Positions 21,882 through 33,045 of a stretch of DNA of 64,000 bases are shown here, piece by piece (the stretch's first letter is position 1; the number at the start of each line of letters is the position of its first letter). Origin of the DNA: Brachionus plicatilis (lineage: Eukaryota > Rotifera > Eurotatoria > Ploima > Brachionidae); NCBI GenBank assembly GCA_010279815.1, contig QEOQ01000670.1:64716-128715 (forward strand), read 5' to 3'. Made by a program: the position numbers and the translations under genes. The notes under the pieces were generated by a model. That model was given only the letters and a program-made list of their open reading frames with translations. It was not told where the DNA came from and did not search any database.

Positions 21882-22140
21882 ATTAAATAAAGTAAGATAA
21901 GGCACCAGCTGATATTGTGTAGGCTTATAAACTGCATTCTGTACATGGCTGCGCATGTGTCACAGCTACCAATAATTCATAAATAGTTTATTAATTTTTT
22001 TCTTGCGTGTGAAGTCCCGGAATTTTTTCAAAAGGTCATTTTTTAAGAATGAAGGCCAAGTGATTTAGAAAGAGAATTTAAAGCTTTACAAAGTTTTTAT
22101 ACAGTACAAATTAAAACTAACTTGTACGCTAACTAACTAA

Positions 22141-22303
22141 CAACTCTTCCTCAACTCTTCCTCAACTCTTCCTCAACTCTTCCTCAACTTTTCCTTTCCT
22201 TTCCAAAGAGTTGAAGAAAGGAATAGTTGAGGAAAAGAACAGTGGTGAAAAGAAAGGAAAAGTAGATGAAAGGAAGAGTTAAGGAAGAGTTAAGGAAGAG
22301 TTG
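22141..22303. repeat. 11-bp minisatellite with its own inverted copy
   Basis: CAACTCTTCCT is repeated five times at 22141-22195 (the last with one change). After about 75 bp the exact reverse complement, AGGAAGAGTTR, is repeated three times at 22271-22303. Looser AGTTGA/GGAAAAG units lie in between. The block would form a long purine/pyrimidine hairpin. Confidence 0.8.
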
Positions 22304-22334
22304 AGGAAAAAGAAATGTATAAGTTTGTTTTAAA

Positions 22335-22600
22335 TTTTACTGTTAATATTGTCAGTCCGACTTTGGACACGTTCCATTAGGGTCTGTACTGATGCTAGTC
22401 TGATTCCACGCAGATATTTTAGTATCCTTGTAGACTTTCTCTTTCAATATTGACCAAAAATCTTCAATAGGTCTAGCTTCAGGCAAATATGCAAGTTTAT
22501 CCAACTTTTCGTCATGATCGATTGAATTTTCGATCATATAGTCAAATGACGCTTCTGTGTAATGAGAGCTCGCCAAATCGGGCTAGAAAATAAAATTTTT
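22335..22600 (-). pseudogene. Tc1/mariner (IS630-type) transposase C-terminal fragment
   Basis: The minus strand reads PDLASSHYTEASFDYMIE ... LPEARPIEDFWSILKEKVY, the hallmark region around the third catalytic acidic residue (PIEDFW) of IS630/Tc1-mariner transposases. After AWNQT the original frame runs on in another phase (LASVQTLMERVQSRTDN), so there is a frameshift near 22395. The first two catalytic Asp regions are absent. This is a dead fragment beside the minisatellite foldback. Confidence 0.65.
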
Positions 22601-22844
22601 GTCTGAATGATACTTATTTATTTTTATACTCTCTTCTACTAATTTTTACTTTTACTTCTCCTGAAGGAGGTAAATTAAATTCAAATAAATAAAACTTGTT
22701 GATGGACGAGGGGTTTTTGACGCATAAAAATAATGTTATAGCATAAAAAATTAAACCATCGCATAATAAATAAAAAGTTGAAATTATTTTATTTTTTTTT
22801 CTTTATTGCATATTTTTTATTATTTTTTTTATTTTTGTCCAGAG

Positions 22845-23170
22845 TGTTAATCGGCCTAAACGAGGGAAATAAGAAAGAACTTTCATCAAAACTTTTCTTT
22901 AGGAGCTCAAGTATCTAAAGTGGCTCAATTATCTGAAATGGCTCAAGTTACTGCAATAGATCATCTTGACCAAGTTGGTCTTGTTTATCAGGTCGTTCAG
23001 AATTCAGAAGCTGTTGAATCGGCAAAAAGAGCAGGTCGTCCAACTAAACTTAAGGCTAACGTTGAACTAAGTAAAATTGAAGAAACTCAAGTTCAAAAAA
23101 AAGATGTGGTCGACCACCAAAGGCCAAGTCAGCTTTGAATATTGATTATCTCATGTTTTTTTTATGCTTA
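22845..23170 (+). pseudogene. AT-hook-containing coding fragment (frameshifted)
   Basis: An open frame from 22920 contains SAKRAGRPTKLKAN. Near 23095 a shift to another frame gives KKRCGRPPKAKSALN. Both are GRP-centred AT-hook DNA-binding motifs about 25 residues apart. A further RPKRGK-like bit sits near 22855 before stops. The repeats, the frameshift and the location among transposon pieces suggest a decayed DNA-binding protein, possibly element-encoded. The 72-residue ORF at 22920-23138 is not by itself a convincing gene. Confidence 0.35.
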
Positions 23171-23343
23171 ACTTTTTTATTACCTATAATTTTTTTTTCT
23201 ATGCATCAAATACATTTTTCCCTTATTGAAGATGGGAAGAAGTTTTTGTCAATTTTTTTTCATAGTATAAATACACACGATTTCGAAGGGTGTCTCTTTG
23301 ATTAATTTTTTCAGTTTCACCAAGTCAATAAAATTATTATTAC

Positions 23344-24050
23344 TGTCACGCCAATAAATGGTTGACGCAAGCAAGGATAAATAAAAGAATGTTTTATTTC
23401 ACTTGCCAGTGAGTCCAAGTAGAATATAGTTATCCTCTTGGTAGCTGGCTTGCTCATTTATTTATAATAAAAGATTAAACAAATAAATAAAGTTTTCACA
23501 ATCAACTTTTAATATTTAAAAACGACATTTTTAAAATATTATTAATTTACTTTGTTTTCAAGATATTATATTTATATAAAGAAGTTATACCAAGGGTATA
23601 ACATTACAAATTTAATAAACTAATCAAACTCTGATTATTGCAAATCTGTTTTCAGTTTTGATATAGCATTTAAATTGAAGAAATTGTGACGCCACAAAGT
23701 TTCAACTTTGTCATCACCCGTTATAACCTGATCAATGCTAAGGCTTTGATGTATGAGTAAACTTGATGTCCTGAGTGGCAAGAACTTGAACAAGACTCTC
23801 TCATATTTTTTCCACACTAAAGGGTCCAAGTTTGGATCAAGTAATAGAAAAAAAAATTTATTTATTTATTTTATTTAGTAGTATAGTAGTATAGTTTTTC
23901 TGCGACAAGTCTAACCTCTTGTAGAACATCCCAAGTTATTTGGTTAGCTTGCGGAAGCATTGCTGCTTATAACAGAGTTTTTTTTTATACTCGCTACTTA
24001 CGTCTTTCGACGTCATTATTTATAGTCCCCTTGACTCGCGAGTCCTGACA
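23344..24050 (-). mobile_element. Possible solo LTR or unknown element
   Basis: On the minus strand the segment starts TGTCAGGACTCGCGAGTC and ends ATTGGCGTGACA, so it is bounded by TGTCA...TGACA as LTRs often are. A TATAAAA-like box lies about 95 bp inside. The 64-codon frame at 23829-23635 (VWKKYERVLFKFLPLR and others) sits within it and is not recognised. No target-site duplication could be seen, which weakens the LTR reading. Confidence 0.3.
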
Positions 24051-25057
24051 CGTTTCCCGTTTTCCATTTAATTATTTGTTTATCTGTACCGAGCTAATGC
24101 TCCTTCATAAGATGAAAAAAAAATAAAATGAAGTTAAATAAGATAAAATAAAATTAAAAATAAATAAAAATTAAAATTAAAAGAAAAAAAACTATATGGT
24201 GAAATAACTAGAGGTAAGGTATGTTTAAATATGTGATAGTTCAGGAACAAAAGAAGAAATTACTTGGTAGCAATATTACACAATGGAGTTGGATATTCGA
24301 TTTCATTTATTTTTTAATAAAAGCAAAAAAAAAAAAATTTTTTCTCTTATCCACAAATTGAGCGTTTTTGTCATCTGTTCAAAAAATTATTATAAGTGCA
24401 TCACATAGGCAACTGTCTGCTAATTAGTGGCAATAAGTTAACTTTATTATTTTTAATTTATTGAAGTCCTCAATTAGCCGTATTCAGGACTGACTAGCCA
24501 TTAATTTACTTGCTAATCCCCCGCCCCCCTCAAGTCTCATTAATCACCATCTAGTCTACTTGAAGTGAAGAAATTTTTTAAATAGTTTCTTAAACGACCG
24601 AGTATTTGCAGGGACCAAATAGACTCGATCAATCAACAAAGCTCGGCCTAAATAATTATTGATCGATTAGCTCTAAATCGATCAATTATGCTATCAACAT
24701 GGCTCGAGTCATCACCTATGTGTACCTTTAATTTTGATGATGTTGTTGTTGTTGTCAAAGTTGCTTGATTTATGCCTAGAAAAAATTGCAAATACAGCCT
24801 AGTGCGTGTACATGATCTAAATGAGCTTTTTTTTTCTATTTTTTGTTTCTTAACCATTTCAAATTCGACTTGGGCATAAATTATACACTTTTTGCACAAA
24901 TATTTAGTTGAAAGAAAATAATTTATTCTTGTTTAGAGGGCGGCCGAGTCGGCTCAACTGCATATCTCAGCACAATTTGCCTATATCTACACAAGAATAA
25001 TTTTAATAAAAAATTTAACCTAGTTGATATGAGCACAGAGCTCGCTAGCAAGCGAAC

Positions 25058-25089
25058 ACAGAGAGAGAGAAAGAGAGAGAGAGAGAGAA
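25058..25089. repeat. (GA)n microsatellite
   Basis: CACAGAGAGAGAGAAAGAGA and continuing GA repeats. It is the inverted partner of the CT tract at 25281-25323. Confidence 0.8.
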
Positions 25090-25280
25090 AAAAATAAAAC
25101 GAAAATACTAAATTATTACTTTAGCTACAACACAACAATAGAGTTTCAAAGTTTATGTTGGTTCGATTGGATGGATAGCTTAGAAATTTTGTTTTTGTTT
25201 TGTATTTTTGATATTATTTTTTAATAAAACTCGGAGGCCTCTTGCTCGCCTTGCTTCAATTTATTTATGTTTCTATTTTT

Positions 25281-25323
25281 CTCTCTTTCTCTCTCTCTCT
25301 CTGTGTTCTCTCTCTTTCTCTAG
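25281..25323. repeat. (CT)n microsatellite
   Basis: TCTCTCTTTCTCTCTCTCTC then TGTG and more CT. The TCTGTG end mirrors the CACAGA start of the GA tract, so the two could pair across about 190 bp. Confidence 0.8.
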
Positions 25324-25824
25324 TTGGTTTAGTTTTGGTTTCAAATAGCTTCGATATATTGGTCATTTCTACTCGCAAAATCTTTTGAAAAATTTTTTTC
25401 TCTCTTTTTTCTCTTCAATTAACATCTATGATAATTTAAAAAAAAAAAAAATTTTTTTTTTCTATTCAAGTTAGTTAAATGTGGTAATTTTTGGTTTATA
25501 AATGTGGTCCATTGTCCATTGATGAAATTTTTGCGCATATTTATGGTCAACCAAAACAAATTGTCTTTTTAGTGTGTGTCTAATTGAAAGTCCTCTCCAA
25601 AGTAAAGTAACGATTAGTTGGTCCGACGCTGGCCGAGAATTCCGCACACAATTTGCTTGCTTTTTTCTTTTTTTTTTTTGTCAAATTCTGTTACTTGGTA
25701 ACTAAATTTTGACAACAAAAATAACAAACTAAAAATCGATAATATAATCCAAAACTAGGCTAGAAATGTGTGGAATTCGCTGAGCCATACTCTTAACATC
25801 AGTCTAAATTTTCTTGTTTAAAGA

Positions 25825-28800
25825 ATGATTTCGTCATCAACTACTGCAACGCCGAGCGGCACCAACTCGCCTCTGCTCAAGACCAACTCGTCCACTAACC
25901 TGAACACTCTGGAGCCAGTGAACGCGTGCAATCAGGCCAGCTCGTCCACATCGTCATCCTCGTTGTCTTGTGCCAACTCGAGTCTGGCAGTGGTGCCACA
26001 TGAGCAGAGCCATGGCGAGCAAGTGCTGTCGAGCGTGAGGGAGCCCGATCCGGACGCGATCAAGATGTTTGTCGGACAAATACCGCGCAACATGAACGAG
26101 ACCGAACTGAGGACCATGTTCCAAGAGTACGGCAGTGTCTATCAGCTGAACGTGCTCAGAGACAAGCAGACTAACGAGTCCAAGGGCTGTTGTTTTGTTA
26201 CGTTCTACACAAGAAAGGCCGCTTTGGAAGCTCAAAATGCTCTACACAATCTCAAGACACTTCCGGGCGTAAGACTTGCAAATTTTGTCCAGTCCCAGTC
26301 GGCTAATATTTCTATTCTAGATGCACCATCCGATTCAAATGAAGCCGGCCGACACCGAAAACAGAAATGGTAAATTTTTTTGCTCACAATTATTTCGGTC
26401 ACATCACAAATTAGATTCAATAAAAGAATTTTTTTTTTTTTTTTTTCAAAATTTTTTAATTTTTTTGATAATTAGTGTCAAATTTTGTATGAACTTTTTT
26501 TTGTTGTTGGCACAAAATTTTAGCTAAGGGCTACGCTAAAACTTTGATCTATTTTAAATTCAATTTTAATCTATACAAAAAAATTATACTTTTGGGTCAA
26601 GCAGTTAGCCATTAAATAAAAAAAAAAAATTTATTTATTTATTTAAATGTCTATGAAAATTTTAATTCGTGTTTGATTGACTTAATTGTAGTAATAGTAT
26701 TTTTTAAAGTAGATTTTATCATCAACTAATAATTGTTGTTAATTTTAAAATTCATTTATTCTATTCAAAATTTTAATTACACTTTAAAATTGTGAACACG
26801 CATCATGTGGCAGAGAAAAAGGGCCCAGGGTCCTATATTAACTTAATCGAATGTTTTTTTTGTATTTGAACTAGCATTAAAAATAATTGTTAAGTTTAGT
26901 GGGCTATTTAATATAAAATCAAAATGGAAAATAATTTTGAATTATTTTTTTTAATCAATTTTTTTTTTTATTATTGATTTTTATTTATTTAATTATATTG
27001 TGTAATCTTTAACTTGTTTAAGCTATTTTAGATTAAAAATATAGCAAAAAAGCATAAATAGACAATTATATGAAATTGTTTGTAATTTTCTGTTCAAAAA
27101 TTTACATAGATCATTTTTTTTTGGTAAACGTTCAATTTGTAAAGTTTTTTTTTATATAGAATAATTAATTCATTATTATTGTTTAATTAAAAAAAATAAT
27201 TCACAAAAAAAAGATTGTAGATAAAATAAATTTTTCATAGAAAATTTATGATAAAATTTTCTTCATCGAATAATAATCTGAGATAATTTTTAGAAGAAAA
27301 TAAAAATAAAAAATCCTTAATTCTTTCAAAAATTTTCGTAAAAATGTAAATTTCAATTTTGATGATTTAGTTTCAGGTGTTGATATATTTTTTTGATTAT
27401 CTTTGTCAGAAATTATCAAAAGGAGCTTTAGATCATAAAAAAATTAAAATACAAAATCTCACATATCAATCTAAGATATGTTTTTCCAATAACAAAATTT
27501 GGCATCTTGAAGTTGATGATCAATTCAAAATATTGTTTCAATTCTAAGATTTTTAAATTAAACTTTGAATTTATTTAAATGATTTTCATGTAACATTCTT
27601 TACATGTTATGTAAATTTAAAAAATAAAAAAAATTTTTTATTTCAAAAATATTTGTAGAAAAGATCGATTTAAATATTATAAATTCCTTTTTGAATTTAA
27701 CTTTTAATTTTGAATGCTAGATACAAATACTTTTTCAATAAAAACTTTCAAAATGATTTCTACAAAATATCAGTTTAAAAATTTAAATTTAAAAATCGAT
27801 TTTATCAATGAATTGAGAAATTATTTTTATAATTTTTTATTTTTTAAACCTACATAACATGTAAAGCATGATACATTAAAATTATTTAAATTAATTTAAA
27901 GAATATATTTAATTTTTAAAGATAAACTCTTTTAACTCAAATGATACTGTAGATTGATCATCAAGTTCAATATACCAAGAATTTCTATGAATTAATTTAT
28001 AGAAATATATATTTATTAATTTTTCTAGGAATTTTTTTTTATCTAAATTCAATTGATACATCATCATTATTTTTTGATTTAGTAAAAATTTCAAAAATGT
28101 CAAAACACTACGAAAAACATTTAGTGGGAATATAAATTAAAAAAAAAATAAAAATCTTCATTTAATTTTTTTAATTGAAAACAAAAAAAAAGACAATTTT
28201 AAAATTAATAATAAAAAATCCAATATTTAATATTTTATTCTAAAACCTAAAATTTTAAGAGAGAAAATTGTTTATCGGAATGATAAGTCGTATTTACGAC
28301 GAGAACGACATAAGGATCATGTTTGCACCTTACGGTCAAATCGAGGATTGCACCATTTTGCGTGATTCGAACATGAAGAGCCGTGGCTGCGCTTTCGTCA
28401 CTTATCTTAAGCGTCAATCTGCTATCAATGCCATAAAATCTATGCATCACTCTCAAACAATGGAAGGTTGCTCTTCGCCCATAGTAGTAAAATTTGCCGA
28501 CACGCCACGCGATAAAGAAACCAAAAAAATGCAGCAGCTAAATGGTTCTTTAATTCAGCAATTTTTGAACACCAATGGACACTCGAACGGATTTCATCCG
28601 GCAGTCAATTCGGTGAATCAAAACAACAATCATTTGCTGCCGCCAGGCACATTTCAAGCAGCGAATACAGCGCAGCATTTCACCGGACACTCATTTAGCC
28701 AGCAGTCCTCGTTTCATTCTATTAACAGCCCAATAGTTGGCTCCAGCAACTCGCTGAATTCTCAGTCTAATCTTTCTTCGAGGCCAATCAATCCTTCTCA

Positions 28801-31800
28801 AAATAATAATTTGCCAAGCAATGGAGCAAACTTGATAGGAATCGGGACATCCGGAACGAACAATTCGCTCAATTCAACGGGAAATCAATTTCCGGCTCCG
28901 AATTTAAACAATTTGCTCTTAATGCAACAATTGCTTATGTCCTTTCCTCAATTTCAAAATGTTGTTAACAATCCAGCTATGTTACACAATCAACCAGCTT
29001 CAAATTCAGGTATGTAGTTGTTTTATGCTTTTGATACAAAGTTAAGAAAACATCAATTCTAATATTTTCAGAAAATAAATAATTATTTGAGCTCTTTGAT
29101 AAATAAAAAATGCAATAATTTTTTGCTTATTTTATTTAATTAATGCCCGTTTCTAAAGATTCAGCAAAAGAACCCTATCCAAATTTGGCAACTTGAAGTT
29201 CATGATCAAGATCACATGATCAATACTTTATAAATTCAAATCATTCTCAATAAAATTATGAAATAAGCTTTTTTTTATCTCTTTTTTTAATTGGACATTA
29301 AATGTTAAATATTTTAAATCAAAAAAAAATCTAATTTGTCTCTAATTGATTCTTCTAAAATGTCTAATGGAAACTTTAAAAAATTAAAATCGAAAAACGA
29401 GTGTTACATACATAAATTTATAGCAGAGTTGTTTAAAAGTCACAAGTCTCAAGTCAAGTCCAAGTCCGGACTTTTTTTTTCCTAAGTCCGAGCAAAGAAT
29501 TTGAATTTTTTTTCCAAAAAAAAAGTTCAAGTCCAGGCTTTAAAAAATTTTAAATACTGAAGAAGAAATTTACGCTAAAATTGGAAGAAAATTCTGATAT
29601 TTGGCAAATCTATTTGTATTAGACAACCCAAGAGTATATAAATTTTTTGATATGAAACCTGATCTAGCAAATTTAAAAAAAAAAATTTTTAATTCCGAAC
29701 TTGGACTTTTTAACAACTCTGATGTTTAATTATAGATAAAATACATTTATATTGAAATTTTGTAACTAAAATGTGTTTTTTTATTGACATAAATGTAGAA
29801 TAATTTAAAATAACACTAAAATAAAAATAAAAAAGAGAATAATTTGTATCTAAATCTTTATTAGAAAAAAAAAATAAATTAAATAGTACGATATAAATTA
29901 GACACCATAATTGTTAAAAAGAGGCAAAACGCAGACATCTTCTCAAATTAAATTGATGATTTTGTTAGAAGAAAATTTTTCATTTATTTTTAAAGATTTC
30001 AGGACTGTTGAGGTGATTTATTTTCGATTGAACTTCATTATATTGAGACAAATGAAAAATTTAAATCAATTCCAAAATTAGAGGGCGGCTTTACTATTGT
30101 GATCCTACCGTCAACTTTCAACATTTCTACCGTGACTCCGTCAATACCTGGGGCTTTTCAGTTCTTCAGAGCCTTTATCGCTGTATCTATTTCTTTTTGG
30201 CTAGGCACTTCTGTGTCAATATCGAAATCAGTGCTAGCTGGTTCAGGTTGTAAAAACTCTTTATGTTCTTGCCTATTTAGAACTTCTCTAAAGTGCTCAA
30301 TCCATCTTAGTTCTTGTCCTCTTTCAGTTGTTAAGATATGACCTTCTTTGTCTTTCACTAGTGTTGTTCTTTTCTGTGAGAAGCCTCATATCGCATTAGT
30401 AATCTTGTGTAGCATATGAAGGTCCCCTATTTAGTTGACTTCTTCTGCTTCGCTAGCACACTGGTTTATATAAGAATTTTATTTAAGAATGCAAAACAAA
30501 ATCTTAGCAGTTTTAGAATTCCATAGGTAATTTTTTAAGATTTTAAACGAAAATTATAAGAATCTTAGATGCTGAAAAATTCTTTAAGATTTATAATAAT
30601 AATTTTCATGTTTTAGTTAATATAGGATCTCCTGTGCAAAGTAATAGTTATGTAGGATTAACTTTAAGTAATAATTACTATTTTCTTTTTATTTTCTGCA
30701 TTCGTTTTTTTTTATATTTTTTTAGGTAAGTACTACTGACTGTTTATTGCATAATAAAGTATCAATTAAATATCTCTTGTTAATTTGCGTCATAAAACAC
30801 AGAACCATCAGAACCTAACAGGTCCAGACCATAAATATAGTATTATATAATGAAGTCAAAATTAAATATGATAAAAAAAATTTTTAATTAATAAAAAAAT
30901 ATTTTTATAAAATTTATTCGGATTAGAGAATAAAATACTTCGCAATAAAAACAAAATCATTAAAAATTTTAGCAATAATTATTTTTTATTTAAGATTTAA
31001 TTAGATCAGAACAAATAAACTTTAATTGATCGTTAAATTATTAATTTATTTTGAATAAAATAACATAATTATTCCAAGTTTGCTTTTTGTGTATTTTTAA
31101 CGAACCATGAAATTAAAAAAATTATTTTAAAAAAAATACGGTCAAGTCTGCCTCCTAATTTATTCAAAATTAATGAAAAATTGAAAACTTAAAAAAACTT
31201 AAAGAGAAACAAAAGATGAAAAAAAGAAATGGAAAAATAGTGTGACTCATAAATACTTGCTTTGTAAATGATCAACTCTAAAAGCCAAGCCGGAAAAACT
31301 CTAAAAAAATTGCTAACTAAAGCATTTTAAATTTATGGTTATTCTTTATAAATAATATCTTTTTATAAAATCCAAAATATTTAAAATAATCATGTGCGTA
31401 CTTTTCTTTTATAAATTTATTTAATCGCCTGAATTGACGTAAATTGAGAATAAATAATTAAAATAATAACATCCTGAATTAAATGTTTGTTAATCATTGT
31501 TCACAATCACAATCAAATCAAAAATGATTATTAATTTATCTTTTAGAATAAAAATTAGTCTCAGATGATCTCTTTAAATAAATTGATTGCTCGGTATTTT
31601 TTAAATGGGTTTTTTGATAATAACATTTTTACAATATTTATTTAGTATGAATTCAAAAAATTGTCTTTAATTTCTTTAAAACTTTTTATCTCATTTATTT
31701 TTGTTCCTTTTTTTTTTTAACTTTTAACATCGCCTTAAAGGCGTTCATTGAAATAAATAATAATAATAATAATAATCTTTCATTTAATTAATTTTTTTTT

Positions 31801-32808
31801 GCTTTAATAGAAGGAGGGAATAGCAATGGTCAAAATTTTCAAAATTTGGCAAGTCTACTCCAGCTATCGCAAAAACCAGGGGTATCATCTACACCTGGCT
31901 CAAATCAGAGTAGCTCAACTGGAAACAGCTTGAACACCAGTCAAGCATCACTGTTGCCAAATCCTTCCTCTTCAAACGGATCTTTAGTTAACTCGAGCTT
32001 TAGCCAACCACTTACAAGCAATAACAACAACAATAACTTTGGTCTTGGAAATTTTAACTTTCCACAACTAGCCCAGATTCGAACACCGTCGACCTCCAAC
32101 CTAAGCGCTAATTCAACTTCTACTAACAATAATTTATTTTTGCCCAACTCGCCCAACTTGCCAAACAATCTGATCAGCTTGCCGAATCCATCAAGTACAC
32201 TGAATAGCTTTAACTCGAGCGGTCCATCGAGTTCTACCAGCGCTTCGGCCTCCTCCAGCTCCACTTCAACAAATTTGGTCAACAATTTGTCCAAAAACTT
32301 CAACAACTTAACAATCAACAGTCAATTAAATTCTAACCAGCCAAATTTCAATCATCCAAGTCCCAACACCGGCATGAACCAATTTTTTAACTTTAACCCG
32401 AGCCAAGTACAGCAACAATCTAAGTTTGGCACTATGCAAAATCGGACTGGCACAAATTCAAACACATCGCCGAACTCAGTCGGCTACAAGCAGCAAGAGG
32501 GTCCTGACGGGTGCAATCTGTTCATTTACCATCTTCCGTGCGATTTCGGCGACTTGGACCTGGCCAAAACGTTCTCGCCTTTTGGTCAAGTTTTATCAGC
32601 CAAAGTGTTCATTGATAAAAACACCAACTTGAGCAAATGCTTCGGATTTGTAAGCTATGACAACACAATTTCGGCAAATAAGGCAATTCAGGCCATGAAC
32701 GGCTACCAGATCGGCATTAAGCGTCTCAAGGTTCAGCTAAAAAAATCCAAAAATTCAAACAACTTGCCGAACAGCAACCCAAATCCGTCAAGCATCATTG
32801 ACTACTAA
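25825..32808 (+). CDS. CELF: CELF/Bruno-like RNA-binding protein, three RRMs
   Basis: Exons 25825-26268, 26321-26369, 28260-29009 and 31811-32808 keep phase and encode 746 residues. RRM1 starts near residue 80 ([14 protein letters not shown] ... [14 protein letters not shown]). The [14 protein letters not shown] linker spans the first intron. RRM2 starts near 167 ([20 protein letters not shown] ... [15 protein letters not shown]). A long Asn/Ser/Gln-rich divergent domain follows, then the C-terminal RRM3 ([15 protein letters not shown] ... [10 protein letters not shown] ... [15 protein letters not shown]). CELF proteins bind UGU-rich RNA in nucleus and cytoplasm and control alternative splicing, translation and decay. 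The divergent domain is much more Asn-rich than in vertebrates. The 1890-bp and 2801-bp introns hold mobile elements. Confidence 0.93.
27498..27979. mobile_element. Foldback element, family B copy 2 (CELF intron)
   Basis: It starts TTTGGCATCTTGAAGTTGAT at 27498 and ends with the inverted relative TTGATCATCAAGTTCAATATACCAA near 27979 (shown as separate diverged halves). The centre GAATGCTAGATACAAATACT is shared with copy 1 at 9941-10470. A short third relative (TTTGGCAACTTGAAGTT) sits near 29182. Confidence 0.68.
29424..29721. mobile_element. hAT-like MITE, complete copy (CELF intron)
   Basis: 298 bp with inverted termini: CAGAGTTGTTTAAAAGTC at the left, and CAGAGTTGTTAAAAAGTC as reverse complement of the right end. 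The subterminal DNA is full of AAGTCCAAGTC. The internal sequence, including ACTGAAGAAGAAATTTACGC and CAACCCAAGAGTA, matches the copy at 48517-48829 in inverted orientation. CAGRG starts are typical of hAT elements. No clear 8-bp duplication was found at the flanks. No coding capacity. Confidence 0.75.
30078..30475 (-). pseudogene. RTE-like LINE reverse-transcriptase fragment
   Basis: The minus strand reads [12 protein letters not shown], a stop, [45 protein letters not shown], a stop, then [14 protein letters not shown]. This is the well-known N-terminal part of RTE/BovB-class reverse transcriptases (K-D-K-x-G-x-L-L-T ... W-x-E-H-F ... K-A-P-G-x-D-G). At least three in-frame stops make it dead. 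It lies in the last CELF intron, antisense to the gene. Confidence 0.75.
31755..31776. repeat. (AAT)n microsatellite
   Basis: About seven AAT units just upstream of the 3' acceptor of the last CELF exon. Confidence 0.75.
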
Positions 32809-32926
32809 ACAATGTATTTTGTAAATATAAATATGAGTTCTACAAAACAATTTCTTCACTTAAGCCCATTATTAAAATGCATCCCTGTCTAAAAGGGACT
32901 AAATTTTTCTGCTTAGTATTGACTTA

Positions 32927-33045
32927 GTCTGGGCCAAATGATGCCGCTTTTTTTCAATATTTTATTCATTCTTGTAAAAACTGATAAATTACTAGATAGT
33001 TAAAAATTTGAAAAAATGCCATCATTTGCTCAGACTAAAAGCTTA
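32927..33045 (+). repeat. Inverted repeat in the CELF 3' region
   Basis: GTCTGGGCCAAATGATGCC near 32929 is answered by the reverse complement of GGCATTTGCTCAGAC-like sequence (GCCATCATTTGCTCAGAC near 33020). The arms are about 28 bp around an 60-bp A/T-rich loop. It lies about 120 bp after the stop, so it may fold in the mRNA. Confidence 0.5.

Larger units (their letters stand above)
24051..25824. other. 5' region of the CELF gene
   Basis: No ORF of interest. It contains a C-rich tract (CCCCCGCCCCCC near 24520), a GA tract at 25058-25089 and a CT tract at 25281-25323. The segment from about 25570 to 25824 is probably 5' UTR. Promoter elements cannot be pinpointed. Confidence 0.4.

Noticed and set aside
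24648..24899. 83-codon minus-strand ORF in the CELF 5' region
   Set aside because: Contains a Thr run from a short GTT repeat and has no recognisable domain.
31941..32318. 125-codon minus-strand ORF opposite CELF
   Set aside because: Leu/Glu-rich mirror of the Asn/Ser-rich CELF linker.
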